From: Streptomyces antnestii
Lineage (GTDB): Bacteria; Actinomycetota; Actinomycetes; Streptomycetales; Streptomycetaceae
Assembly (NCBI RefSeq): GCF_004005495.1
Contig: NZ_RZYA01000005.1
Span: forward strand, 62,001 to 126,000
DNA length: 64,000 bases
Reading direction: 5' to 3'
Shown here: piece by piece, positions 18,301-25,656 of the stretch
How the letters are laid out: each line of letters opens with the position of its first letter
Position numbering within the stretch: the first letter of the stretch is position 1
Made by a program: the position numbers and the translations under genes
Notes under the pieces: generated by a model
The model's database searches: none
What the model was told of the DNA's origin: nothing
The model's input: only the letters and a program-made list of their open reading frames with translations

Positions 18301-18774
18301 GTCGCGGGCGCCAAGGTCGCCACCCAGACCCCGCCGATCCGCTCCGGCAAGCGCGTCATCTTCACCACTCTCGACGACGGCACGGGCCTCGTCGACCTGG
18401 CCTTCTTCGACGACGCCCACGCCGCCTGCGCGCACACCGTCTTCCACTCCTGGCTGCTCCTCGTACGCGGCACGGTCCAGCGGCGCGGCCCGCGCAGCCT
18501 CAGCGTGGTCGGCGCGGCCGCGTGGAACCTCGCCGACCTGGCCGAGGTCCGCAGGGAGGGCGGCCTCGACGCGGTGGCACTGCGCCTGGCGGAGCCGCCC
18601 GAGCAGCCGCCGTCCGACGGCGACGACCCGGTCCGCGATCGCCGAGGACGCCGCATCCGCATGGCCACCGGCTACGAGATGCACCCCTGGGCCGACCTGC
18701 GCCCCGCGGGCGACAGCCCGTCGTCCGGCCCGCCCCGCAAACTGTGGCACCAGAGCCCCGGGAGCGCGGGATGA
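15313..18774 (+). CDS. dnaE2: Error-prone DNA polymerase III alpha subunit
   Basis: 1153 aa from a GTG with AGGAGG 5 nt upstream; PGFTHLHTVSGFS is the usual DnaE2 N-terminus. A PHP domain is followed by the polymerase palm with catalytic PDIDID at about 420-425. Conserved FHEQIIEIVNVMTG and SYGFCKAHAVAFA blocks and a C-terminal OB-type domain (GRVVLVAGAKVATQTPP) follow. QLPLSG at about 929-934 resembles a beta-clamp-binding motif. The enzyme does mutagenic translesion synthesis after DNA damage. The gene overlaps the ImuB-like gene by ATGA and has a LexA box upstream. An earlier in-frame ATG at 15259 lacks a ribosome site. Confidence 0.93.
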   Translation: MPGFTHLHTVSGFSLRYGASHPERLAERAAERGMDALALTDRDTLSGAVRFAKACGRAGVRPLFGTDLAVTGPGALDGAPDKRRRQPVRGGAFIDESTPRATFLARDGARGWASLCRLVTAAHAIGETRLTWEDNHGDGLAVLLGPASDVGRALAAGRPDRAARLLAPWREIYGDALRLEAVHHGREGTGPGSLRLAARTVGFAAEQGVRPVLSNDVRYADPGMGPVADVLDAARRLVPVDPRKELDSGERWLKGADAMLVTAERVVEAAGFRRDAAYRLLEQTRAVADACVVDPEGDLGIGSVHFPEPRLVGAGRRTAQRVLASRATAGMLRLGYARKREYWERMHHELDIIAYHDFASYFLTVSQVVDDVRHMGIRVAARGSGAGSLVNHLLGIAHADPVEHGLLMERFLSKRRSVLPDIDIDVESARRLEVYRAIIGRFGAERVATVSMPETYRVRHAVRDVGAALSIDPADIDRIAKSFPHIRARDARAALKELPELRDLERELGDRDRLWELVEALDALPRGIAMHPCGVLLSDASLLARTPVVPTSGESLPMSQFDKEDVEDLGLLKLDVLGVRMQSAMAHAVAETERATGTALDLDAVPPGDPETYRLIKSTETLGCFQIESPGQRDLVGRLQPATFHDLVVDISLFRPGPVAADMVRPFIEARHGRAPVRYPHRDLEGPLKETYGVVVFHEQIIEIVNVMTGCGRDEADRVRRGLSDPESQGRIRFWFAQQAAAHGYDADTIARTWEIVEAFGSYGFCKAHAVAFAVPTYQSAWLKAHHPAAFYAGLLTHDPGMYPKRLILADARRRGVPILPLDVNKSAVAHHIELVSDKGSGGEKWGVRLALSDVHGISEAEASRIEEGRPYSSLLDFWERARPSRPLAQRLAQVGGLDAFGANRRDLQLHLTELHRGTRGSRGARGAQLPLSGGRGTASAGLPDLGDAERLSAELGVLGMDASRHLMGDHEKFLEELGVLTARHLREAEHGRVVLVAGAKVATQTPPIRSGKRVIFTTLDDGTGLVDLAFFDDAHAACAHTVFHSWLLLVRGTVQRRGPRSLSVVGAAAWNLADLAEVRREGGLDAVALRLAEPPEQPPSDGDDPVRDRRGRRIRMATGYEMHPWADLRPAGDSPSSGPPRKLWHQSPGSAG

Positions 18775-19745
18775 CCACTCTGTACGTACGATTCCTGCCA
18801 CCGCCCCCGCACGAGGCGGCGCTGCCCCAACTCGTCGCCCTGCTCGGCGAGTTCAGTCCCACGGTCGAGGCACTGCCGCCCGACGCCGCCCTCGTCGACC
18901 TGGGCGGCGCCGTGCGCTACTTCGGCCGGGACGCCGTCGAACTCGCCGCGGTGATCCGGGTACGGGCGCTCGCCCTGTACGGGGTGGAGTGCGTGATCGG
19001 CGCGGGACCCGGCCCGATGCTGGCCCGGATGGCCGCGCGGACCGCCTCGCCCGGGGTGACCAGGGTCGTGCCCGACGACCCCGGCGCCGTGGCGGAGTTC
19101 CTCGCCGGGCAGCCGGTCGCCGCGCTGCCCGGCGTCGGCACCGCCACCGCCCGCACCCTGTGCGAGTACGGGCTCGACACGCTCGGCCGGGTGGCCGCCG
19201 CCCCTCAGGGCACCCTGCAACGGCTCACCACCGCCCGCATCGGCCGCGAACTGCACGAGAAGGCGCGCGGCGTCGACCGCACCCGGGTCACCCCCAACGC
19301 CGCCACGCGCTCCACCGCCGCCGAACGCCCCTTCCCGCGCGACGAACTCGACCCCTACCGGCACCGCCGCGCCCTGCTCTCCCTCGCCGACGAACTGGGC
19401 GCCCGGCTCCGCGACGGGAAACAGGTGTGCCGCTCGCTGACCCTCACCGTCCGCTACGCCGACCGGTCCACGACCACCCGCGCCCGCACGCTCCCCGAAC
19501 CCACCGCGCACACGGCCGCGCTGTCGTCGGCCGCGTACCGGATGTACGAGGCGCTCGGGCTGCAACGGGCCAGGGTGCGCTCCCTCGCCCTGCGCGCGGA
19601 GGGGCTCCGGCCGGTCGAGGGGGCCGCCCACCAGCTGACCTTCGACCCCGCGGACGAGAAGGCGCGGGCGCTGGAGGCGGTGGCCGACCGGGCCCGCGCG
19701 AAGTTCGGCCCCGGGACGATCGTGCCGGGGCGGCTCGCGGCCTGA
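18771..19745 (+). CDS. Y-family polymerase-like protein, ImuB-like
   Basis: 324 aa, shorter than DinB. It keeps the Y-family helix-hairpin-helix (LPGVGTATARTLCEYGLDTLGRVA) and a little-finger-like region (RSLTLTVRYADRSTTTRAR). The catalytic motifs are degenerate: LYVRFLP replaces the usual DMDxF acidic motif, and ALVDLGG replaces SIDE. It is therefore probably non-catalytic like ImuB, which recruits DnaE2 to the clamp. No C-terminal QLPLW-type clamp motif is seen; a QLPLSG motif sits in the adjacent DnaE2 instead. The ATGA overlap with dnaE2 shows one operon. No ImuA'-like gene is next to it. Confidence 0.85.
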   Translation: MTTLYVRFLPPPPHEAALPQLVALLGEFSPTVEALPPDAALVDLGGAVRYFGRDAVELAAVIRVRALALYGVECVIGAGPGPMLARMAARTASPGVTRVVPDDPGAVAEFLAGQPVAALPGVGTATARTLCEYGLDTLGRVAAAPQGTLQRLTTARIGRELHEKARGVDRTRVTPNAATRSTAAERPFPRDELDPYRHRRALLSLADELGARLRDGKQVCRSLTLTVRYADRSTTTRARTLPEPTAHTAALSSAAYRMYEALGLQRARVRSLALRAEGLRPVEGAAHQLTFDPADEKARALEAVADRARAKFGPGTIVPGRLAA

Positions 19746-19825
19746 GCCGGTGAGCCCGTACCCCGTCGGGCCCACCAGATGACGGCACCCCGGTCCCGTG
19801 CGTGATAGACCGTCACTACAAGTTT

Positions 19826-19866
19826 TTACCGACGCGTAACTTCACTCATTTACTACTGGCGCGTAA
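19826..19866. promoter_or_regulatory. Two TTAC...GTAA inverted repeats in an AT-rich promoter
   Basis: TTACCGACGCGTAA (19826-19839) and TTACTACTGGCGCGTAA (19850-19866) share GCGTAA right arms and TTAC left arms, in a locally AT-rich stretch about 90-130 bp before the lipase start. They look like two operator copies for a dimeric regulator of the lipase. Confidence 0.5.
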
Positions 19867-19954
19867 TTTAGCGGCAGCACAGCATCCTCGTGATCCGGAT
19901 CACAGGGCACGCACCCCACATCGCAACTCCCTTGAGCCGCAAGGAGATCACACG

Positions 19955-20821
19955 ATGCTGCCCCGGAACTGGAAACATGCGGTCAGATCCCTGACCGCGG
20001 CCCTGCTGCTCACCGCCGCGGCCACCGCCGTCCCCGCCACCGCCCACGCGGACTCCGCGCCGAGCAGTGGCTGGAACGACTACTCCTGCAAACCCTCCGC
20101 CGCCCACCCGCGCCCCGTCGTCCTCGTCCACGGCACCTTCGGGAACTCCGTCGACAACTGGCTGGTCCTCGCCCCCTACCTGGTCAGCCGCGGCTACTGC
20201 GTCTTCTCCCTCGACTACGGACAACGCCCCGGCGTGCCGCTCTTCAACGGCCTCGGCCCCATCGACGAGTCCGCGCAGCAGCTCGACACCTTCGTCGACA
20301 AGGTGCTCGCCGCCACCGGCGCCCCCAAGGCCGACCTCGTCGGCCACTCGCAGGGCGGCATGATGCCCCGCTACTACCTCAAGTTCCTCGGCGGCGCGGC
20401 CAAGGTGAACGCCCTCGTCGGCATCGCCCCCGACAACCACGGCACCACACTCAGCGGCCTGGCGGGCCTCCTGCCGTACTTCCCCGGCGCCGCCGACCTG
20501 TTGACCCTCGCCACCCCCAGTCTCGCCGACCAGGTCGCGGGCTCCCCGTTCATCACCAGACTCAACGAGGGCGGCGACACCGTCCCCGGCGTCCACTACA
20601 CGGTCATCGCGACCAAGTACGACGAGGTCGTCACCCCCTACCGCACCCAGTTCCTCACCGGCCCCGACGTGCACAACGTCATGCTCCAGGACCTGTGCGC
20701 CGTCGACCTCTCCGAACACGTCACCATCGGCACCGTCGACCGCGTCGCCTTCCACGAGGTCGCCAACGCCCTCGACCCGTCCCACGCCACCCCCACCACC
20801 TGCGCCTCGGCGGTCAGCTGA
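19955..20821 (+). CDS. Secreted alpha/beta-hydrolase lipase/esterase
   Basis: 288 aa. The signal peptide spans about residues 1-32 (ending in ATAHA). The mature fold has the oxyanion stretch VVLVHGTFGN near residue 55, the nucleophile elbow GHSQGG with Ser132, and a likely acid/His pair in the C-terminal third (KYDEVVTPY, then DLSEHVTIG). AAGGAG lies 8 nt before the ATG. The family hydrolyses acylglycerols or esters outside the cell. It stands alone after the dnaE2 operon, with a distinctive AT-rich promoter carrying paired TTAC/GTAA repeats. No lid or C-terminal binding domain is apparent. Confidence 0.9.
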   Translation: MLPRNWKHAVRSLTAALLLTAAATAVPATAHADSAPSSGWNDYSCKPSAAHPRPVVLVHGTFGNSVDNWLVLAPYLVSRGYCVFSLDYGQRPGVPLFNGLGPIDESAQQLDTFVDKVLAATGAPKADLVGHSQGGMMPRYYLKFLGGAAKVNALVGIAPDNHGTTLSGLAGLLPYFPGAADLLTLATPSLADQVAGSPFITRLNEGGDTVPGVHYTVIATKYDEVVTPYRTQFLTGPDVHNVMLQDLCAVDLSEHVTIGTVDRVAFHEVANALDPSHATPTTCASAVS

Positions 20822-20854
20822 GCGCATACCGGGCGGCTGGTTAGGCTGCTCTTC

Positions 20855-21478
20855 ATGAATACGCCCATCACCGAGAACGGGACCGAGAACGGGACCGAGA
20901 ACGGGACCGAGAACGGGACCGAGAGCGGGACCCGAGAGCCCGTCGTCCTCGACGTCACGGAAGTGATGTCCGATCCGGAACTCGGCGCCCGGTTCGCGGA
21001 GTCGGCGCATCGGATCCTGGCGGACCTGGTCCGTGGAGGTGCCGCGCTCGGGTGGGTCGACCCTCCGTCGCGGGACGAGGTCGCCGGACTCCTCGACGGC
21101 GTCGCCGCCGGGGCGTGCGCCGGCGACGCCGTCCTGCGCGGTGCGTACATCGACCGTCAACTGGTCGGCCTCGGCTACTGGCAGCGCTATGCGAGGCCCA
21201 CGCATCGCCCGCACGCCGACCTGGAGAAGGTGGCGGTGGGCGCCGCGGCCCAGGGCCGCGGCGTCGGCCGCGCCCTGACGGCCGCCCTGGTCGCGGACGC
21301 CCGGCGCGCCGGAATCGAGGTACTGACTCTGGACGCGCGGGGCGACAACAGCGCTGCCCTGAGCCTCTACCGGTCGTTGGGCTTCACCGAGTACGGCCGA
21401 CTGCCTGATTTCGTCGCCGTCGGTGAACTCCGCTACGACAAGGTCTTCTACATGCTCGACTTCCGCGGCAAGGACTGA
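20855..21478 (+). CDS. GNAT family N-acetyltransferase with N-terminal ENGT repeats
   Basis: 207 aa. After MNTPIT the protein has four ENGT units and one ESGT unit encoded by a 12-bp minisatellite. The GNAT domain follows from about residue 40, with acetyl-CoA-binding QGRGVGRALTAALV and the C-terminal DNSAALSLYRSLGFTEYG. It acetylates an amine substrate; which one is not evident. The repeat probably forms a flexible tail and should vary in copy number between strains. No operon partner; a small convergent gene follows. Confidence 0.88.
   Translation: MNTPITENGTENGTENGTENGTESGTREPVVLDVTEVMSDPELGARFAESAHRILADLVRGGAALGWVDPPSRDEVAGLLDGVAAGACAGDAVLRGAYIDRQLVGLGYWQRYARPTHRPHADLEKVAVGAAAQGRGVGRALTAALVADARRAGIEVLTLDARGDNSAALSLYRSLGFTEYGRLPDFVAVGELRYDKVFYMLDFRGKD
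20870..20929 (+). repeat. 12-bp coding minisatellite (ACCGAGAACGGG)n
   Basis: Four perfect and one variant (ACCGAGAGCGGG) 12-bp units lie in frame within the first 25 codons of the GNAT gene. Confidence 0.95.
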
Positions 21479-21527
21479 CGCGGGGGGTGAAGTCGCCCTT
21501 GGCCGGGGCGGCGGCTGCCCGGCCCTC

Positions 21528-21677
21528 TCACTCGTCCGGCCACCACGTCCGCCGGATGTCCTTGCGCACTTCCGGGCGGTCGTGGCGGCGTTCGGCGGCG
21601 GTGTCTTCGTCGTACTGCTGCCGGCTGCGGCTGGTGCTGGTCTTCGCGACGGGCTTGTTCACGGTCACACGGCGCAT
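21528..21677 (-). CDS. Small basic hypothetical protein, 49 aa
   Basis: A short ORF with a consensus AGGAGG 6 nt before the ATG. The product begins MRRVTVNKPVAKTSTSRSRQ, continues with a highly charged middle rich in Arg, Asp and Glu, and ends IRRTWWPDE. No signal or membrane segment. I recognise the style of a small Streptomyces protein but not a function. The strong ribosome site and high charge make it more credible than its overlapping frames. It is convergent with the GNAT gene and divergent from the methyltransferase. Confidence 0.6.
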   Translation of the reverse strand: MRRVTVNKPVAKTSTSRSRQQYDEDTAAERRHDRPEVRKDIRRTWWPDE

Positions 21678-21787
21678 GACTGCCTCCTGTGCCTACCCCG
21701 GTCCCACTGCGGTACCGCTGTAGACGTGTTCCCCGGAGGGTGACGCATCGAAGCGTGATTGTCAGTGGCGAGTGTCACGATCTGGAC

Positions 21788-22417
21788 ATGACGACGGACA
21801 AGGACATGATCCGGGACGCGGCGATTCCCGAACCGGTCGACTGGGACGCCGAGGCCGCGCGCTTCGACGACGAGCCTGACCACGGGCTTCGTGACCCGGC
21901 GGTGCGCGGGGCGTGGGCGGCGCGGCTGCGGGACTGGCTGCCGGAGCGGCCGTCCGACATTCTCGATCTGGGGTGCGGGACGGGCAGTCTGTCGCTTGTC
22001 GCGACGGACCAGGGGCACCGCGTGACCGCCGTGGACCTGTCGCCCGCCATGGTGGACCTCGCGCGCGCCAAGCTGGCGGGGCGCGCCGCGGAGGTGCTCG
22101 TCGGGGACGCCTCGGCGCCGCCCGTCGGAGGCCGCACCTTCGACGCGGTCCTCGTGCGGCACGTCGCGTGGACGCTGCCCGACCTCGACGGCGCCCTCGC
22201 GCACTGGCTCTCGCTGCTGCGCCCCGGCGGGCGGCTCGTCCTGGTGGAGGGGGTCTGGGGGACGCTCAGCCCCGTCGGGACACCGGCGGCCCGGCTCACC
22301 GGCGCCCTCGCCCCGCTCACCGCCCACGTCCGCCACGAACCCCTCTCCGGGGACGCGCTGCTGTGGGGAAGACGGGTCGAGGACGACCGGTACGCGGTGA
22401 TCGCGACCAGGCACTGA
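21788..22417 (+). CDS. Class I SAM-dependent methyltransferase
   Basis: 209 aa. Motif I is ILDLGCGTGSLSL near residue 58, motif II VTAVDLSPAMVDLA, motif IV-like FDAVLVRHVAWTLPD, and post-motif LRPGGRLVLVEG. This is the Methyltransf_11/25 fold used on small molecules; the substrate is unknown. The ATG at 21788 was chosen because upstream codons show no family similarity. Its stop lies in a 15-bp tandem duplication shared with the convergent DUF402 gene. Confidence 0.85.
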   Translation: MTTDKDMIRDAAIPEPVDWDAEAARFDDEPDHGLRDPAVRGAWAARLRDWLPERPSDILDLGCGTGSLSLVATDQGHRVTAVDLSPAMVDLARAKLAGRAAEVLVGDASAPPVGGRTFDAVLVRHVAWTLPDLDGALAHWLSLLRPGGRLVLVEGVWGTLSPVGTPAARLTGALAPLTAHVRHEPLSGDALLWGRRVEDDRYAVIATRH

Positions 22418-22438
22418 CCGAGCAGGCACTAACCGAGC
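22409..22438. repeat. 15-bp tandem duplication carrying both convergent stop codons
   Basis: AGGCACTGACCGAGC (22409-22423) is followed by AGGCACTAACCGAGC (22424-22438). The first copy contains the methyltransferase TGA; the second contains the CTA that is the DUF402 stop on the other strand. Confidence 0.95.
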
Positions 22439-22929
22439 AGGCGGCCGAACCCCTCGTCGCGTGCCAGGAGTTCGAGCTCGTCGAGGGCGCGGAGCGCGGC
22501 CCGGGCGGCGTGCGGGTCGCGCTCCGCGAGCCCGCTCTCGGCGAACTCGTCCTCGTCCAGGCGCCGTACGTCCCTGCCGTCCGCCGAGAGCCACAGGTCG
22601 AGGTCCAGGTCCTCAACGACGAGTTCGCCGCCCTCGCGGACCGCCGGCCGGGTCACGTCGCAGTACCAGCCCTTGAGGGTGCCGTCGGCGGCGCGCACCT
22701 CCTTGACCGCGTACCAGCGGTCGCGCCAGTAGTGCTCGGTGAAGACGTCGCCCGGTCCGAACTGGACGAAGCCGAAGTCCCTGACCCCGGGCGACGCCCA
22801 GGCGGCGGTCACGGTCACGCGCGTGCCGTCGTCACGGACGACGTCCGCGGGATAGCGGATCTTCGTGCGGCCCGCCTTGTGGAGGACCACCTCAAGGGAC
22901 CGGGACGTCTCAGGAGAGGGTGCGGACAT
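22429..22929 (-). CDS. DUF402 / FomD-like protein
   Basis: 166 aa, soluble. The DUF402 pattern is visible: VQFGPGDVFTEHYWRDRWYAVKEV, then GWYCDVTRP and the acidic EDLDLDLWLSADG, whose Asp residues bind the metal in FomD. FomD hydrolyses a cytidylyl phosphonate in fosfomycin biosynthesis, and related DUF402 proteins act as nucleoside phosphatases. The specific substrate here is open. The start overlaps the upstream GNAT gene by 20 bp with GGAGG 8 nt before the ATG, so the pair is coupled. Confidence 0.8.
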   Translation of the reverse strand: MSAPSPETSRSLEVVLHKAGRTKIRYPADVVRDDGTRVTVTAAWASPGVRDFGFVQFGPGDVFTEHYWRDRWYAVKEVRAADGTLKGWYCDVTRPAVREGGELVVEDLDLDLWLSADGRDVRRLDEDEFAESGLAERDPHAARAALRALDELELLARDEGFGRLLG

Positions 22930-23830
22930 GACGTACCTCCGTCGCGCAGATCTCGTAGCCGAACCACTTGTTGATCGCGAGCATCGGGCCGTTGCCCGCG
23001 TCGTTGCCGGTGAACGCCTCCGTGACGCCGGCCTCGCGGGCGCGGTGCAGGGAGTGGTTCTTCGCGAGCTTGGCGAGCCCCCGGCCCCGGAACGCCCGCG
23101 CGGTGCCGGTCATGCCGGACAGATAGCGGTTCCCGTCGTCGGTGCGGGCCAGGCTGAACGCGACGGGGCGGCCGTCCACCACGGCCACCGACGTCAGCTC
23201 GTGGTCGGTCAGCGGGTGGTGCCAGGTCTCGTCGAGCCAGTGCTCGTAGTCCGTGAACTCCGTGGCCACGTCGCTCGGTTCGTCGCTGACCGTCTCCGCG
23301 TCCAGGTCGAACAGGGGGCGCGGGTCGTCCGCGAAGTCGGCGCCCGTGCGCAGCGTCACCCCGGCCGGCGGCTCGGCGAGCGGCGGCAGGGTGCCGTGCG
23401 CCAGGTCGAGCCGGAGGAAGTGGGCGGGGCGGCTCGCGCGATAGCCCCGGCACTCGGCGAACGCCCGGTCCCGCGGGGTGTCGAGGACCCAGGAGTAGAC
23501 GGCGACGGCGCCCTCCGCGGCGAGATACTCCTCCGCCGCCCGCACGATCAGGGCCCCGGCGCCGAGCCCGCGCCGCTCCGGGTGCACAAAGGTGTTCACG
23601 TACCCCTGCCCCGGTTCCGGGCTGTCGTACGCGAGTCCGACCTGAGCGGTGCCGACGACCTCGCCGTCGGCCTCGGCGACCAGCGGCCGGTAGCGGGCGT
23701 CCGGATGAGCGTGCGCCAGGTCGAAGGCGACGGACTCCGCGGTGGCGAGCAGGGCGGGCAACGCGGCACGCCGGACCCGGGCGAACGCCCCGGCGTCCTC
23801 GGGGCGCATGGCCCGGACGATCACAGTCAT
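22910..23830 (-). CDS. Tandem-GNAT acetyltransferase
   Basis: 306 aa with two GNAT folds. The first has HPERRGLGAGALIVRAAEEY (about residues 88-107), and the second has TARAFRGRGLAKLAKNHSLHRA (about 240-261) and a closing NKWFGYEI. The double domain resembles mycothiol synthase-type and aminoglycoside-type tandem GNATs, but no substrate can be assigned. The ATG at 23830 begins TVIVRAMRPED, a natural GNAT start. It is coupled to the DUF402 gene and divergent from a GntR regulator only 70 bp away, which may control it. Confidence 0.85.
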   Translation of the reverse strand: MTVIVRAMRPEDAGAFARVRRAALPALLATAESVAFDLAHAHPDARYRPLVAEADGEVVGTAQVGLAYDSPEPGQGYVNTFVHPERRGLGAGALIVRAAEEYLAAEGAVAVYSWVLDTPRDRAFAECRGYRASRPAHFLRLDLAHGTLPPLAEPPAGVTLRTGADFADDPRPLFDLDAETVSDEPSDVATEFTDYEHWLDETWHHPLTDHELTSVAVVDGRPVAFSLARTDDGNRYLSGMTGTARAFRGRGLAKLAKNHSLHRAREAGVTEAFTGNDAGNGPMLAINKWFGYEICATEVRHVRTLS

Positions 23831-23900
23831 ACGGCCGCACGCTACGCGCGGATCGCGCCGGGGTGCCTCCCATTTTTGCCGGGTGCGGGACAATCGGCGC

Positions 23901-24281
23901 GTGACCTTGAAGATCGACATCGATGCGGGCGCGGCGACGGCGCCCTACGAACAGGTGCGCGCCCAGATCGCCGGGCAGGCCCTCTCCGGGGCCCTGCCCG
24001 TCGGCTACAAACTGCCGACCGTGCGCGGGCTCGCCGAGACGCTCGGCCTCGCCGCGAACACGGTGGCCAAGGCGTACCGGGCCCTTGAGGCGGACGGAGT
24101 GATCGAGACGCGCGGCCGCAACGGCACGTTCGTCGCCGCCGCGGGGGACGCCTCCGCCCGCGAGGCCTCCGTGGCGGCCGCCGTGTTCGCGGAGCGCGTC
24201 CACCGCCTCGGCCTCTCCGAGAAGGAGGCGCTCGCCGCGGTACGTGACGCGCTGCGGGCGGCGTACGGGGACAAGGGGTGA
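23901..24281 (+). CDS. GntR-family regulator, YtrA type
   Basis: 126 aa from GTG. The winged helix covers about residues 10-78 (APYEQVRAQIAGQALSGALPVG and LGLAANTVAKAYRALEADG), followed by a short dimerisation tail of about 45 residues, as in the YtrA subfamily that usually controls ABC or export genes. It is divergent from the tandem GNAT/DUF402 pair, which are its likely targets along with itself. No ABC genes are adjacent. Confidence 0.85.
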   Translation: MTLKIDIDAGAATAPYEQVRAQIAGQALSGALPVGYKLPTVRGLAETLGLAANTVAKAYRALEADGVIETRGRNGTFVAAAGDASAREASVAAAVFAERVHRLGLSEKEALAAVRDALRAAYGDKG

Positions 24282-24326
24282 ACCCGCCGGCTCCGGGCGC
24301 CCCGGGTACCTGACTGGCCTGAGGCC

Positions 24327-24396
24327 CCTTCAGGTACAGCCGGGGTGACCGGCTTACAGATGCAGCCGGGGTGACCCGGCCTACAGGTACAGCCCC
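24327..24396. repeat. 26/27-bp imperfect tandem repeat spanning the AAA ATPase stop
   Basis: Copies lie at 24370-24396 and 24344-24369, with a partial third at 24327-24343. The copy inside the gene encodes the final LYL and stop (CTA at 24381); the downstream copies repeat that segment with TAA or GAA at the stop position. Confidence 0.85.
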
Positions 24397-25475
24397 GCGT
24401 CGGCGGACTCCCGGGGGTCAGGGACGGATGCCGGGCTCGTGCCGCGGCGCAGCGCGTACAGCTCGGCGAGCGTCGCGCCGTCCCGGCCCACGCCCTCCTC
24501 CCCGCCGAGCCAGTCCACCGACTCACGGTGCGTCAGAGGCCCCACCTCGATCCGCGCCAGGCAGCGGCCGGGGCGTACGACCGCGGGGTGGAGGCGTTCG
24601 AGGTCCTCGTTCGTCGTGACGCCGACCAGGACGTTCCGGCCCTGTCCGAGCAGGCCGTCCGTCAGGTTGAGCAGGCGGGAGAGCGCCTGCCCCGCCGTGT
24701 GCTTGGCCTCGCCCCGGATCAGTTCGTCGCAGTCCTCCAGGAGGAGCAGGCGCCAGCGGCCCTTCGCCGTGCCGTCGTCCTCGCCGATCGCGATGTCCAT
24801 GAGATAGCCGACGTCGGAGAACAGCCGCTCCGGGTCGAGTACGCAGTCCACCTGGCACCAGTCCCGCCAGGACCTGGCCAGCGTGCGCAGCGCGGACGTC
24901 TTGCCCGTGCCGGGCGGGCCGTGCAGCAGGAGCAGCCGCCCCGCGATGTCCTCCGGGGTCGTCTTCATCAGCTGGTCCATGGCGGTGGCCACCGGCGCCG
25001 TGTAGTTCTCCCGCACCTCGTCCCACGTACCGGCCGAGATCTGCCGCGTCGTGCGGTGGGGACCGCGCCGGGGCGAGACGTACCAGAACCCCATCGTCAC
25101 GTTCTCCGGCTGGGGTTCGGGCTCGTCGGCGGCGCCGTCCGTGGCCTGCCCGAGCACCTTCTCGGCCAGCTCCGCGGTGGTGGCAGTCACCGTGACGTCG
25201 GCGCCCCTGTTCCAGCGGGAGACGAGCACGGTCCAGCCGTCGCCCTCGGCGAGCGTCGCGCTGCGGTCGTCGTCGTGCGCGGAGCGCAGCACCACCGCGT
25301 CGGGCGGCAGGAGCGTGGCACCCGACCGCACCCGGTCGATGTTCGCCGCGTGCGAGTGCGGCTGCTCGCCCGTCGCGAAACGGCCGAGGAACAGCGCGTC
25401 GACGACGTCCGCGGGGGAGTCGCTGTCGTCGACGTTGAGCCGGATCGGCAGCGCGTCGTGTGGGTTCCCAGACAT
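24381..25475 (-). CDS. AAA-family ATPase with N-terminal DUF5925-like domain
   Basis: 364 aa. Residues 1-150 form a conserved actinobacterial domain (LPIRLNVDDSDSPADVVDALFLGRF). An AAA domain follows with Walker A GPPGTGKT, Walker B LLLLEDCDEL and an arginine-finger region LHPAVVRPGRCLARIE. The fold is that of remodelling ATPases; the client is unknown. ATG 25475 (MSGNPHD) is preferred over one nine codons upstream because it matches the family start as I remember it. It stands alone between a convergent GntR gene and the subtilase terminator. Confidence 0.82.
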   Translation of the reverse strand: MSGNPHDALPIRLNVDDSDSPADVVDALFLGRFATGEQPHSHAANIDRVRSGATLLPPDAVVLRSAHDDDRSATLAEGDGWTVLVSRWNRGADVTVTATTAELAEKVLGQATDGAADEPEPQPENVTMGFWYVSPRRGPHRTTRQISAGTWDEVRENYTAPVATAMDQLMKTTPEDIAGRLLLLHGPPGTGKTSALRTLARSWRDWCQVDCVLDPERLFSDVGYLMDIAIGEDDGTAKGRWRLLLLEDCDELIRGEAKHTAGQALSRLLNLTDGLLGQGRNVLVGVTTNEDLERLHPAVVRPGRCLARIEVGPLTHRESVDWLGGEEGVGRDGATLAELYALRRGTSPASVPDPRESADAGLYL

Positions 25476-25566
25476 GCCGCCATGATCCGGCACGTACGGC
25501 ACTCCCGCACGGGATTTCCACAGCGCGTCACACGCCGGTCCACAGGCCGCCCCGGCGGCGTCGCCG

Positions 25567-25618
25567 TTCCCCGGAGACCTGGACGTTCCCCGGAGACCTG
25601 GTGGGTCTCCGGGGAACG
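25567..25618 (-). terminator. Terminator of the subtilase gene with a duplicated arm
   Basis: CGTTCCCCGGAGACC (25584-25598) pairs perfectly over 15 bp with 25604-25618 around a 5-base loop, 39 bp after the subtilase stop. An extra direct copy of GTTCCCCGGAGACCTGG precedes it at 25567. Confidence 0.85.
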
Positions 25619-25656
25619 GGCGGGCGTTCAGTGGCCGTCGGGAGGGATGTTCCCGG

